Positions 55,198 to 63,535 of a stretch of 64,000 bases of DNA are shown here, in pieces. The position numbers and the translations under genes were made by a program. This DNA is from CAVPHV01 sp963821095 (lineage in GTDB: Bacteria > Actinomycetota > Acidimicrobiia > Spongiisociales > UBA5794), in contig CAWGCJ010000001.1 in NCBI GenBank assembly GCA_963821095.1, positions 73,863-137,862 of the forward strand, written 5' to 3'. Position 1 is the stretch's first letter; each line of letters begins with the position of its first letter. The notes below the pieces were generated by a model. That model was not told the origin of the DNA. It made no database searches and was given only the letters and a program-made list of their open reading frames with translations.

Positions 55198-57095
55198 CTA
55201 GTTGGCGAGTTCTGCGAGGGCGAGACCCTCGCGGAGCCGCTCGAGCCGGTAGTAGGTATCGGGGTCATCGAGGTACGCCGGCCGCAACGGCGGGTTACGA
55301 GGACACCACGCCGCTGGAGTTCCTCGATGACGGCCACGTGATTGAGTGCAATCTTGCCCACCAGCAGCGTATCGAGTCTCCCACCGTCGGCCAGGTATTC
55401 GACAACACGCTGCAGCCCGCGGAAATAGACCGCATCCTTGACGAACCCGCCACCGCGATGGACCCGCATCGCCATTTGAAAGGCAGCCCGGGGGCCAAAG
55501 CCGTGTTGGTCGACCATCAGGCGATAGGTATCGATGAATTCCGCCCCATCGCGTACCGAACGGGCGGCAATCACTCGGCCGGCAAGCGTGCGCAACCGGG
55601 CAGGCGTGAGGCCGTCAACCAGGTACTCGGCCAGCACCGCAAGGCCCTCCTGGAGTTCGTCGTGGCCCGCAAGACCGGTAGCCAACAGCTTGAGCCGCTG
55701 CGCTGCGCCGTTCCAGTACGTGACAATATGGGTGCCGACCTCATGCTGAATCAGCGGGTTGACCCGTCGAGTCATAAAATGCATTCCGGATCCGACGAGG
55801 AGGCTGCCGGACGAGACCATCAGGGAAGTCACGTCCTCACGCAACTGAACGGTCGCCTCGAGTTCCGGATACCGCTCGCGATAGCGGTCGATCTCGATCT
55901 GGGCGGATGCCGCAAGCGCCGCCGCGCCGACCTTTTGGCCCGTGGTGCGACGAGTCGATGCCGGTAGTCGATCGAGGATCTCGGTGGCTTCGGCCACCAT
56001 CAACGGCTCGACGTCGCCATAAAGGGCGACACCGGTGTGGAGGAACCGCCTGGTACCGCGATCGCTGAGCAGGTCGAGCTTGAGTGAGAGCTCGCGCTGC
56101 TTCTCCCGGAAAATGGCCGCCAGCGTTGGGTCCTCGACCCGCTCGATTGGGATTTGGTAGAGCGCGCGCTTCACTCGGCTCGGATCAATGTCCAGTGGCC
56201 GATACCGGAAGATCGGAGACTTCTGTGCCTTGTTCCTGCGGAACGATCGATAGGCCTGCTCGGTGTTCACCGGAGTCACCGAGAGCAACAGATCGAACCC
56301 CGAGGCAACGGAGGCCAATTGCCCATCAACGAGCGATACGGCTCGGACGATGGCACGGCGACCGAGCGCTTGATAGTGACGGGGATGATGAGTGGTCTGG
56401 TTGAGGGCGAACTCGTACGCACACTGCTGGAGTGCACGCGATAGCTGCCGATGGATTCCACGCATGACTTCCGGCAGTAGTTCTCCCGTCGTCGGGTCGC
56501 GGTAGATGGGCTGAACCTCGATTCCGATCATGCGAACCGGCGAATCGCCGGTTCCGAACGAACGCACCAAGCGGGGCATCCCCGGCGGGGAGAGTCGCGC
56601 TCCCGGCGCCAGAGTCACGTCGGCGGTTTGCCCCAGCACTCGGATCTTGCCGAGGCTCGTCACCAGTCGGCTCACGCTCGGGGCTTCAGCATCTCTCCTG
56701 GGAACAATCACCCGAAAGCCCAACCGGGGCAGCTCACCCGAGACAACAGGCTCCGAATCAGTCTCGGCCGCGCTCCAGACTTCGACGATCAGGAAACCCC
56801 CGAACGCGTTGAGGGCCTCGTCGGCAACCGATGAGACCAAGGCGGCGACACGGCTGCGGTGTTTGGCCGCTCTCGGAGCAATGAGGTACGAAGCTTCGCT
56901 TCGAGCGAAGCGAGCGGTTCCGGCATCGGCCGCCTCGAGCGGCGGTCGATAGACAACGAGGAACGGCAACTGCCGGTCGATGTGGATTCGCCCGGCGTCG
57001 GGCAACGTACGCCGAACCGGCTGGTTGGCTGAGATCCGTTCCCGTATCTGACCGATCAGCCGGTCGGTGATGACCGACGGGGTTTTCGGCGCCAT
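55198..57095 (-). CDS. DUF1704 QEGLA-motif metallopeptidase-like protein
   Basis: About 630 residues. N-terminal two thirds begin ITDRLIGQIRERISANQPVR and contain IHIDRQLPFLVVYRPP. The protease-like core has HEVGTHIVTYWNGAAQRL (HExxxH variant) and LQEGLAVLAEYLVDGLTP, the QEGLA motif that supplies a Glu ligand. Proteins of this family are labelled flavohaemoglobin-expression-modulating, and eukaryotic relatives (MATCAP) are tyrosine carboxypeptidases. Near 55290 a frame change is needed to read LRPAYLDDPDTYYRLERLRE and stop at 55198; otherwise the frame runs on antisense through the convergent amidohydrolase gene to 54951. The rebuilt stop falls 14 bases from that gene's stop, which supports it. 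ATG 57095 preferred over 57140. Confidence 0.85.
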
Positions 57096-57250
57096 GGTGG
57101 ACTCCTCGACGTGCGGCGGGCCACCGGGCCGGCAGCTCATCTGACCATTATGGGCCGGTCAGGGTTTGGCTGCCGCCAGACGGGACACGGCGCCCAAGGG
57201 CTGAGGATGTCGGACCACCACATCCGCATCAGTGGGGCCGGGCAACTCTT

Positions 57251-58279
57251 CTACAGACTTGCCCGGGCCAGGTTGGCGCCGGCCACCATGTGCTCGAGCT
57301 TCACCCGACTCGCCCACCGCGCGGTCTGTGACAGACCGCAGTCGGGCGACACGCTGAGCCGGTCGGCAGGCACGTAGCGCAGGCACTCGGCGATCCGGGC
57401 TGCCACATCCTCAGGCGTCTCGATGTAGTAGCTCTTCACGTCGATGACGCCGACGGCAACGTCCTTCACGTCGGCGACCTCGGCAAGGCGGTCGAGTTCG
57501 GCGAACTCCCGGCTTGCCATCTCGAAGTGGATCTCGTCGGCGGCAAGTTCGAGGAACGCTGGGAACATCGGCGCATACCGGCGCGGCGCCACGGAGCGTC
57601 CCTTGTAGTTCCCAAAGCAAAGGTGGGCACCCAGATAGCAGCCGCCGACCACGGGTGCCACGGTGCGGTTGTAGATGTCGACCAGTCGCTCCGGGTCCTC
57701 GCGATGGGCGTAGCAACTCATCGAGGGTTCATCGACGGTGATGATCTCGCAGCCCGCGGCAACGAGCGCCTCCAACTCCCGCTGCACGATCGGCACCAGC
57801 GCTTCGGTGACGGCATACCGGTCCGGATAGTCGGCGTTGGGCAACAGCCGCCCCGACAGTGTGTACGGCCCGGGAACGCTGGCCTTGAGGCCGGGCCCCC
57901 ACGGAGCCAACTCGACCAGGCGCTCGTACTCGGCGACGACCCCAAGTCCGTCGGGTGCGGCCAGTTCGCCGACAATCGTGTGCTTGCCTCGCTGGTCATG
58001 AGCGGGGGGCCCAAAGCGTCGTACCGACGAATAGTCGGCGACGATCCCTGAGATGAACCCGTAGAAGGAGAGGTTGAAGTCGAAGCGGCTCTGCTCGCCG
58101 TCGGTAATGACGTCGATGCCCGCTCTGACCTGATCCATGATCGCCGCCGTGGTGGCGTCCGCCTGCATCTCCACAATGTCGGCGGCGCCGAACTCATCGA
58201 GGTGCTCGGCGGCGTACTCGAGCCATCCGGGGAATGGATAGCTACCGATAACGGAGGTGAGGATGGGATCGTGTGGCAT
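57251..58279 (-). CDS. Cobalamin-independent methionine synthase (MetE) C-terminal-domain-like protein
   Basis: 342-residue single-barrel protein. LTSVIGSYPFPGWLEYA at the start, DVITDGEQSRFDFNL, VPGPYTLSGRLLPNADYP, IITVDEPSMSCYAH, the zinc pair in GAHLCFGNYKG (HxC), IHFEMASREFAEL and the last zinc Cys in SVSPDCGLSQTARWAS. Lacks the N-terminal MetE half, as do archaeal-type MetE and related methyltransferases. May take methyl from methylcobalamin or act in C1-group catabolism. Last gene of the minus-strand cluster, 49 bases after the SDR gene. Confidence 0.82.
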   Translation of the reverse strand: MPHDPILTSVIGSYPFPGWLEYAAEHLDEFGAADIVEMQADATTAAIMDQVRAGIDVITDGEQSRFDFNLSFYGFISGIVADYSSVRRFGPPAHDQRGKHTIVGELAAPDGLGVVAEYERLVELAPWGPGLKASVPGPYTLSGRLLPNADYPDRYAVTEALVPIVQRELEALVAAGCEIITVDEPSMSCYAHREDPERLVDIYNRTVAPVVGGCYLGAHLCFGNYKGRSVAPRRYAPMFPAFLELAADEIHFEMASREFAELDRLAEVADVKDVAVGVIDVKSYYIETPEDVAARIAECLRYVPADRLSVSPDCGLSQTARWASRVKLEHMVAGANLARASL

Positions 58280-58328
58280 CGGGAGACCTTACCGAACCGA
58301 TCGGGAGCGGCCCATATCAGTGGCTCCT

Positions 58329-59141
58329 TCAGTCGTCGATCGCATGACCGACCGTGCCGTTGATGACGAGACCGCCGTCGACCACGATCTCCTGGCCGGT
58401 CATGTAGCGGGACGCCTCAGACGCCACGAAGACCACAACGTCTGCGACCTCCTCCTCGGATCCGATCCGGCCCAGGGGTATCCGCTGTTCGTAGGTGCGC
58501 CGCACCTCCGGTGTGTAGGCCTTGACGTTGAGCGGCGTGTCGGTGGCCCCCGGAGACACCGCGTTGACGGTGACGCCGTGAGCTGCCGCTTCGAGCGCCA
58601 GGGTCTTGGTCAGTCCGACGACGCCGCCCTTGGCGGTGATGTAGGCGCCCAGATTCGCCACCACGAGGATGTCGGCAGCCGAGGTGATGTTGATGATCCT
58701 GCCTCGCCCCTGGCCGTACATGATCTCGGCTGCCGCCCGGCTCCCGTAGAAATAGCCGTGGAGGTTCGCAGCCAGCAGCCCGTGCCAATCGTCGTCGCTG
58801 GTTTCAACGAGTGGCTTGACCATCAGCCGCGCCGCATTGTTGACCCAGATGTCCAGAGTTCCCCACCGCGAGGTTGCCTCCGCGGCCAAACGCACCGCCG
58901 TGGCAGGGTCGCCCATGTCGGCCTGGAGGATCACCGCCTCGCGCCCGGTCGCTTCGATCTGGGTTCGGACCCGAGCTGCGCCATCGTGGTCGGATCGGTA
59001 GCACCCCACCACGTTGGCTCCTGACTCGGCCAAGGCAACGGCGACGGCGCGGCCGATGCCATTCGACACCCCCGTCACCACCGCACTCGGCCCGACGAGT
59101 GCGGTGCGGTCGACAGCCGTCTTCTTGTTGCTGGCCGTCAT
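58329..59141 (-). CDS. SDR-family oxidoreductase
   Basis: 270-residue classical short-chain dehydrogenase. Cofactor loop VTGVSNGIGRAVAVALAESG, NNAARLMVKP, catalytic Ser in INITSAADILVV and the active-site pair in GAYITAKGGVVGLTKTLALE (YxxxK), then VNAVSPGATDTPLN. Ends EIVVDGGLVINGT. The R/D pattern after the second strand (GCYRSDHDGA) suggests NADP(H). Its ATG overlaps the stop of the zinc-dehydrogenase gene upstream (ATGA), so they are coupled. Confidence 0.88.
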   Translation of the reverse strand: MTASNKKTAVDRTALVGPSAVVTGVSNGIGRAVAVALAESGANVVGCYRSDHDGAARVRTQIEATGREAVILQADMGDPATAVRLAAEATSRWGTLDIWVNNAARLMVKPLVETSDDDWHGLLAANLHGYFYGSRAAAEIMYGQGRGRIINITSAADILVVANLGAYITAKGGVVGLTKTLALEAAAHGVTVNAVSPGATDTPLNVKAYTPEVRRTYEQRIPLGRIGSEEEVADVVVFVASEASRYMTGQEIVVDGGLVINGTVGHAIDD

Positions 59142-60191
59142 CCTTCAGTCCTTTCTCCAGCGGCGTCGATCCGCGGGTCGAGCACGATCTTCATTCCTTC
59201 ACCTGCCCGGGTGGCTGCAAAGGCCCGTTCCCACTCATCAAGGGGAACGACGTCCGTGATGAGCGGATCAAGGTCGACCAATCCCGCCTCGAGCAGTTGG
59301 AGAGCTCGATGCCACGAGCGTGGTGTGCTGGCGTTGCCCGAGGTCATGTCGAGTTCGCGATAGAGAACGACGTCGAGCGGAACCGTGACCGGCTTGCCGA
59401 AGATGCCGACCTGGATGTAGCGGCCATCCCTGCGAACGGCCGTAAACGCAGTCGCGCCCCGCTCCCGTGACCCGAGGCCTCGGCCACCACGTCGAACTCC
59501 CCGAGGTCGGCTCGATCATCATCTGAGTACGGCAACCGTAAACCCGAGCGACGCCGCCAGCCCGAGCCGATCGCGGTCCTGCTCGAGGCCGACCAAGCGT
59601 CACCACACCTCCCGCGGCCCGCGCGGCCTGGGCGGTGAGCACTCCCATCGTTCCCGGGCCGACAACCAGCACCGTGTCACCGGCGTTGATGACCGGCGGG
59701 TCAAACAGGCACCGGGTCACACAGGCCAGCGGCTCGACCAGAGCGCCGGCGTGGATCCCTAGATGGTCGGGTAGGCGCCACAGGCTGCGCCCCGGCACGG
59801 TCAGCCAGCGGGCAAAGCCACCGTCTTCTCTCGAGCCAATTGAGCGCCGGTCGGCGCAGAGGTTCGGCTTGCCGTCGCGACAGAAGTCGCACACCTCGCA
59901 GTACGAGTAGTAGGTCTCGCACGCCACCCGTGCCCCGAGCCAGCCCGCGTCGACCCCCTCGCCGACCACGGCAACTTCGCCGGTGACCTCGTGCCCCATC
60001 GTTACCGGAGGCTCCGAGGGAAACTCATCGTCGGCGATGTGAAGGTCGGTGCCACAGATCCCCGTGGCCAGGACTTCGATGAGCACTTCGCCGGGACCCG
60101 GCGGTCGCACCGGCTGCGTCCGCATCCCAAGGCTTCCCGGGCCGGCAGCCAGCTTGCCAACCGCAGGGGTTGTTTCTGGGACGAGGGTCAT
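59138..60191 (-). CDS. Zinc-dependent alcohol dehydrogenase (MDR family), frameshifted
   Basis: Polyol/alcohol dehydrogenase-like enzyme, ~350 residues. From 60191: GEVLIEVLATGICGTDLHIA (catalytic zinc Cys), VTMGHEVTGEVAVVGEGVDA (GHE), the structural four-Cys zinc lobe YYSYCEVCDFCRDGKPNLCA, and the Rossmann start NAGDTVLVVGPGTMGVLTAQ. After ~59620 the frame changes several times (LGEFDVVAEASGHGSG is in another frame) and ends with DLDPLITDVVPLDEWERAFA to 59138. Its ATG overlaps the stop of the phosphotriesterase-like gene (ATGA). Confidence 0.8.
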
Positions 60192-61156
60192 GCCGCCATC
60201 TCCGAGAGGCTGAAGAACCGGGCCGGGTTCACGCGCAGGATCTGGTCGATAGTGTGGTCGTCGACACCGAGCCGAGCCAGGACCGCAACAACATCGACCG
60301 CCAACGCCGCCAGGCCGGGCGCACCTCCGTAGGCGGTCCACATCGAGCGGCGGGCCCCATCGGTGCCAACCATCACCTGTCCGGCGTAGCCGGCTGCCGC
60401 CGCCTCAGCAATCAGGCGCACGGTGTGGTTCTCCTCGTCGATGGGGTGCCGCAGCGACTGGTCGTACTCGAGGTTGACACCGGTCGCCACGAGGTCGAGG
60501 TGGTAGCCGATGTCATCGACCTTGTCGGTGTGCGACAAGACCACGCGGTCAGGCTCAACCTCGAACTCGGCGAGGACTTCCACCTGCTCGATCCCGCCGC
60601 GTCCCTCTTCGCAGTGGGTGAGGATCGGTGCCCCCGTCGCAGCATGGGCTGCCGCCGCCGCGGCAAACACTCGCCGGTCGCGGGCGTTGAACTTCTCCTG
60701 CAAGGTTCCCACCTTGATCAGGCCGGCGCGATGCTGAGTGCGTTCGATCACCGGACCGCGATAGTCGTAGCGGTCGATGCCGTCCTCGAGATCGGCGATG
60801 AACAGCCCAGCCAAGATGTCGGGGTCGGCTTCGTTCGCCCACGACAACCCCGGGTACCACTTGCGGGTGTGCAGCCCCGTGGTGGCGATGATGTCGACGC
60901 CGGACCGCCGACTCGCCTCGGCAAGCCGGATCGGGTCGCGCCCGATTCCAGATGGCATCGCATCGACAACACAGCCAACCCCGGCGGTAGCGCATTCGCT
61001 CAGTTCGGCCGCCGCCGCGGCAGCATCGTTGAGCAGGATGTCGGGGAAGCGGTCCTCCACCAACGGGCAATCGAGGATCACGTGTTCATGGGCGTAGGTC
61101 ACACCGAGTTGGTCGGCCGGAATGTCTCCCAGCACGGTACGCACCACACCCGTCAT
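60188..61156 (-). CDS. Phosphotriesterase-family metal-dependent lactonase/hydrolase
   Basis: 322 residues from the ATG at 61156. Binuclear metal site of the PTE family: GVTYAHEHVILDCP (HxH), the bridging Lys in RAGLIKVGTLQEKFN, His in GAPILTHCEEGRGG, VLSHTDKVDD and the last Asp in VMVGTDGARRSMW. Most bacterial relatives hydrolyse sugar lactones or acyl-homoserine lactones; catabolic context favours sugar lactones. The frame is fused in-frame with upstream oxidoreductase residues, but start motif MTGVVRTVLGDIPADQLG marks the natural N-terminus. Confidence 0.85.
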   Translation of the reverse strand: MTGVVRTVLGDIPADQLGVTYAHEHVILDCPLVEDRFPDILLNDAAAAAAELSECATAGVGCVVDAMPSGIGRDPIRLAEASRRSGVDIIATTGLHTRKWYPGLSWANEADPDILAGLFIADLEDGIDRYDYRGPVIERTQHRAGLIKVGTLQEKFNARDRRVFAAAAAAHAATGAPILTHCEEGRGGIEQVEVLAEFEVEPDRVVLSHTDKVDDIGYHLDLVATGVNLEYDQSLRHPIDEENHTVRLIAEAAAAGYAGQVMVGTDGARRSMWTAYGGAPGLAALAVDVVAVLARLGVDDHTIDQILRVNPARFFSLSEMAA

Positions 61157-62487
61157 CGCACATCCTCGATCGCCACCAAGCGCTCCGTCGCTTCGGAGGC
61201 GTTCCCGAATCAACTGCGGATCGATCGACCGTACCTCACCGCCAACGTCCGCTGCCAGCGCCGCCACGACGCCGGCGGCCTGGCCCATCGCCATGCATTG
61301 GGCCATCGAGCGCACCGATGCCTGGGCGTCGTGCTCGGCGGAAAAGCAGCGGCCCGCGGCGAGGACATTGACTCCGTCACGCGGGATCAGGGTCCGCAGC
61401 GGGATACCTACCACCTTGCCGTCGGGCAGGTACTCCCACGTGGTCCCCGAACCCGCACCACCGTGGTGGTCTTCGATCGGTGCCCCACACAGCCCGATCT
61501 GATCATCGAAGTGGCGGGCCGCCAGCACGTCGTCGCGGGTGAGTCGGTAGTCGCCGTAGACGCGGCGAGTCTCCCGCAGCCCGACCTGGCTGGACAGCGC
61601 GATCAAGGACGCCCGCTCGTATCCCGGCACCTTGTCGATGAGGAACCGGACGTACTCGAGGGCTTGGCGGCGGCCTTCGATTTCGGCGGCGGTCAGCACC
61701 TCAGGGTCGGTGGCGTTGCGGAAACTCTCCGGCGGGTGACGGCCGCACTTGGTCGATTCGGGTCATCACGGTGGCCGTCATGCCATCGACCGGGGTGACA
61801 TGATCACTGCCTTCGAGCCGCGGCAGGTTGTACTCGCCGGACCCGGCCGCCTCCCTCATCATGGCGTGGAGTTGCTCTTTGCCGACCTCACGACGTCTTC
61901 TCCATGTCGACGTTCGCCATGCGAAACGTGGTGGTGAGCGTCTGCGCCGGAGACCGGGTTCCGGCCAGCTCGTATCCGAAGCCGGCGTGGTGGCACACGT
62001 CTGCATCGCCCGAGGCATCGATCACCACTCTTGGGGCAACCGTGATGTGCCCGGCCTTGGTGGCGACGAGCAGCGATTCGATCCGGCCGTCGCGCACGAC
62101 CACATCCTGCAGGAAGGAGTGGAGCATGATCTGAGCACCGGCGTCGACCACGAGTTGCTCCCATACCACCTTGAGGTGTTCCGCCAGATACGTGATACCG
62201 GTGCCTGCGCCGTAGGTGTTCGGTCGCTCGACGACCTCGCCGATGGCGCGTAGGCCGGCGACGACGTCGTCACCGATTCCGGCAACGACCTTGCGGGCTC
62301 GATCGCCCGGCGTGTAGAAGCCGTAGAACGTGTCGAGCACTGCCGTCGAGTTGCCGCCGAGGAACGGCAGCTTCTCGATGAGCAGCGTGCTGGCCCCATT
62401 GCGCGCCGCGGCAATCGCCGCCGACGACCCGGCAGCCCCCGAGCCGACGACAACGACGTCAAATGGTCCGTACGTGGTGGGGCTCAT
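61153..62487 (-). CDS. FAD-dependent oxidoreductase (FAD_oxidored family), frameshifted
   Basis: About 440 residues rebuilt. From 62487: dinucleotide motif VVVVGSGAAGSSAAIAAARN, LIEKLPFLGGNSTAVLDTFY, VVIDASGDADVCHHAGFGYE. Frame changes near 61900 and 61725 lead to EYNLPRLEGSDHVTP and then LIDKVPGYERASLIALSSQV, GLRETRRVYGDYRLTRDDVL and the final FAD-binding NVLAAGRCFSAEHDAQAS. Near 61175 one more shift would give VAIEDVR and a TGA overlapping the next ATG. Without it the frame runs straight into the phosphotriesterase-like gene. Substrate unknown; relatives include sugar-acid and steroid oxidases. Confidence 0.75.
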
Positions 62488-62553
62488 CAGGGTCGGCTCG
62501 GCTCCTGAGGAGACTGTTGACCAACGCCAGCTTGGGCTTGCCGCGAAGCCCAG

Positions 62554-62611
62554 GACCGGGCGTTTGGTCGGTGGTGCAATCCCGCACGGCGTTTGCTCAA
62601 CACCCTCCTAG
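62554..62611. repeat. 58-bp dispersed repeat, copy 2
   Basis: Same length and spacing of conserved blocks as 27501-27558. Here an upstream segment (aggagactgttgaccaacgc, 62510 region) is also complementary to its right half (ggcgtttgctcaacaccctc), so the whole 62508-62611 block can fold into a long hairpin. It overlaps the stop codon of the sugar isomerase gene. Confidence 0.55.
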
Positions 62612-63522
62612 TGGACGTACGGTGCCAGCACATCGCGTGCCAGGAGGAACCCACGCTTGACCAGCTCGTCGGTCGCCTCAAAACCCCGGTCCTCATGCTC
62701 GATGATGATGGGGCCGTCGTACCCGACTCGGTACAGGGCCGAGAAGACAACGCCCCAGTCGACATGGCCGAGCCCGGGAAGCCGGGGGACCTGCCAACCG
62801 ATGCCGCCAGAGAGCGACCCGTTCTCGTAGAGCCCGTTGTAGTCGATCATCACGTCCTTCGCTTGGAAGTGATAGATGCGCTCACCGAACTCCATGATGG
62901 CTCGCTCCATGTCGATCATCAGCCAGACGAGGTGCGATGGATCGAAGTTGAGCCCGATCGTCTCCCCAAACTCCTCGAGCATGAGCCGCCAGATCCTGGG
63001 GTTGTATGCCACGTTGTGACCGGAGGGCCACTCGTCCTTTGAGAAGATCATCGGGCAGTTCTCGATGGCGATCCTCACGCCGTTGTCCTGCGCGCAGGCG
63101 ATGATCTCGGGCCAGACCCGGGTTGCCTTCTCCCAGTTCTCGTCCTGGGTCAGGGCGCGATCCGCCCCGATGAAGGTGTTGACGATCCCGACATCCATCT
63201 TGCCGGCGGCGACGATGACCTTCTTCAGATGGTCGATGACCGTCCGGGCGTGCTCCGCGTCGGGATGGAGGGGATTGGGGTAGAACCCGAGCCCGGAGAT
63301 CTCGAGTCCTTTGCTGTTCATGCTGGCGACGATCTCGGAGGCCTGTGTGTCCGATATGCCATCGACATCGATGTGGCTGGTCCCGGCGTAGCGGCGGGTG
63401 TCGCCACTCGCCGCCGGCCAGCAGGCGATCTCGATCGTGGTGAAACCGTTGGCCGCCGTCCAGTCTGCGACTTCTTCCAACTCGGTCTCGGGGAACGGTG
63501 CGGTCAGCAATCCGAGTTTCAT
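62608..63522 (-). CDS. Sugar phosphate isomerase/epimerase (xylose-isomerase-like barrel)
   Basis: 304 residues. GGAG upstream of the ATG at 63522 fixes the start; the open frame continues to 63777 over the next gene. AP-endonuclease-2/xylose isomerase TIM barrel with metal ligands in IAIENCPMIFSKD, GLNFDPSHLVWLMID, IYHFQAKDVMIDYNGLYE and PIIIEHEDRGFEA. Such enzymes isomerise or epimerise sugars, inosose or hydroxypyruvate. Placed next to a Gfo/Idh oxidoreductase, a common pairing in cyclitol and sugar catabolism. Confidence 0.88.
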   Translation of the reverse strand: MKLGLLTAPFPETELEEVADWTAANGFTTIEIACWPAASGDTRRYAGTSHIDVDGISDTQASEIVASMNSKGLEISGLGFYPNPLHPDAEHARTVIDHLKKVIVAAGKMDVGIVNTFIGADRALTQDENWEKATRVWPEIIACAQDNGVRIAIENCPMIFSKDEWPSGHNVAYNPRIWRLMLEEFGETIGLNFDPSHLVWLMIDMERAIMEFGERIYHFQAKDVMIDYNGLYENGSLSGGIGWQVPRLPGLGHVDWGVVFSALYRVGYDGPIIIEHEDRGFEATDELVKRGFLLARDVLAPYVH

Positions 63523-63535
63523 GCGCGTCTCCTCA

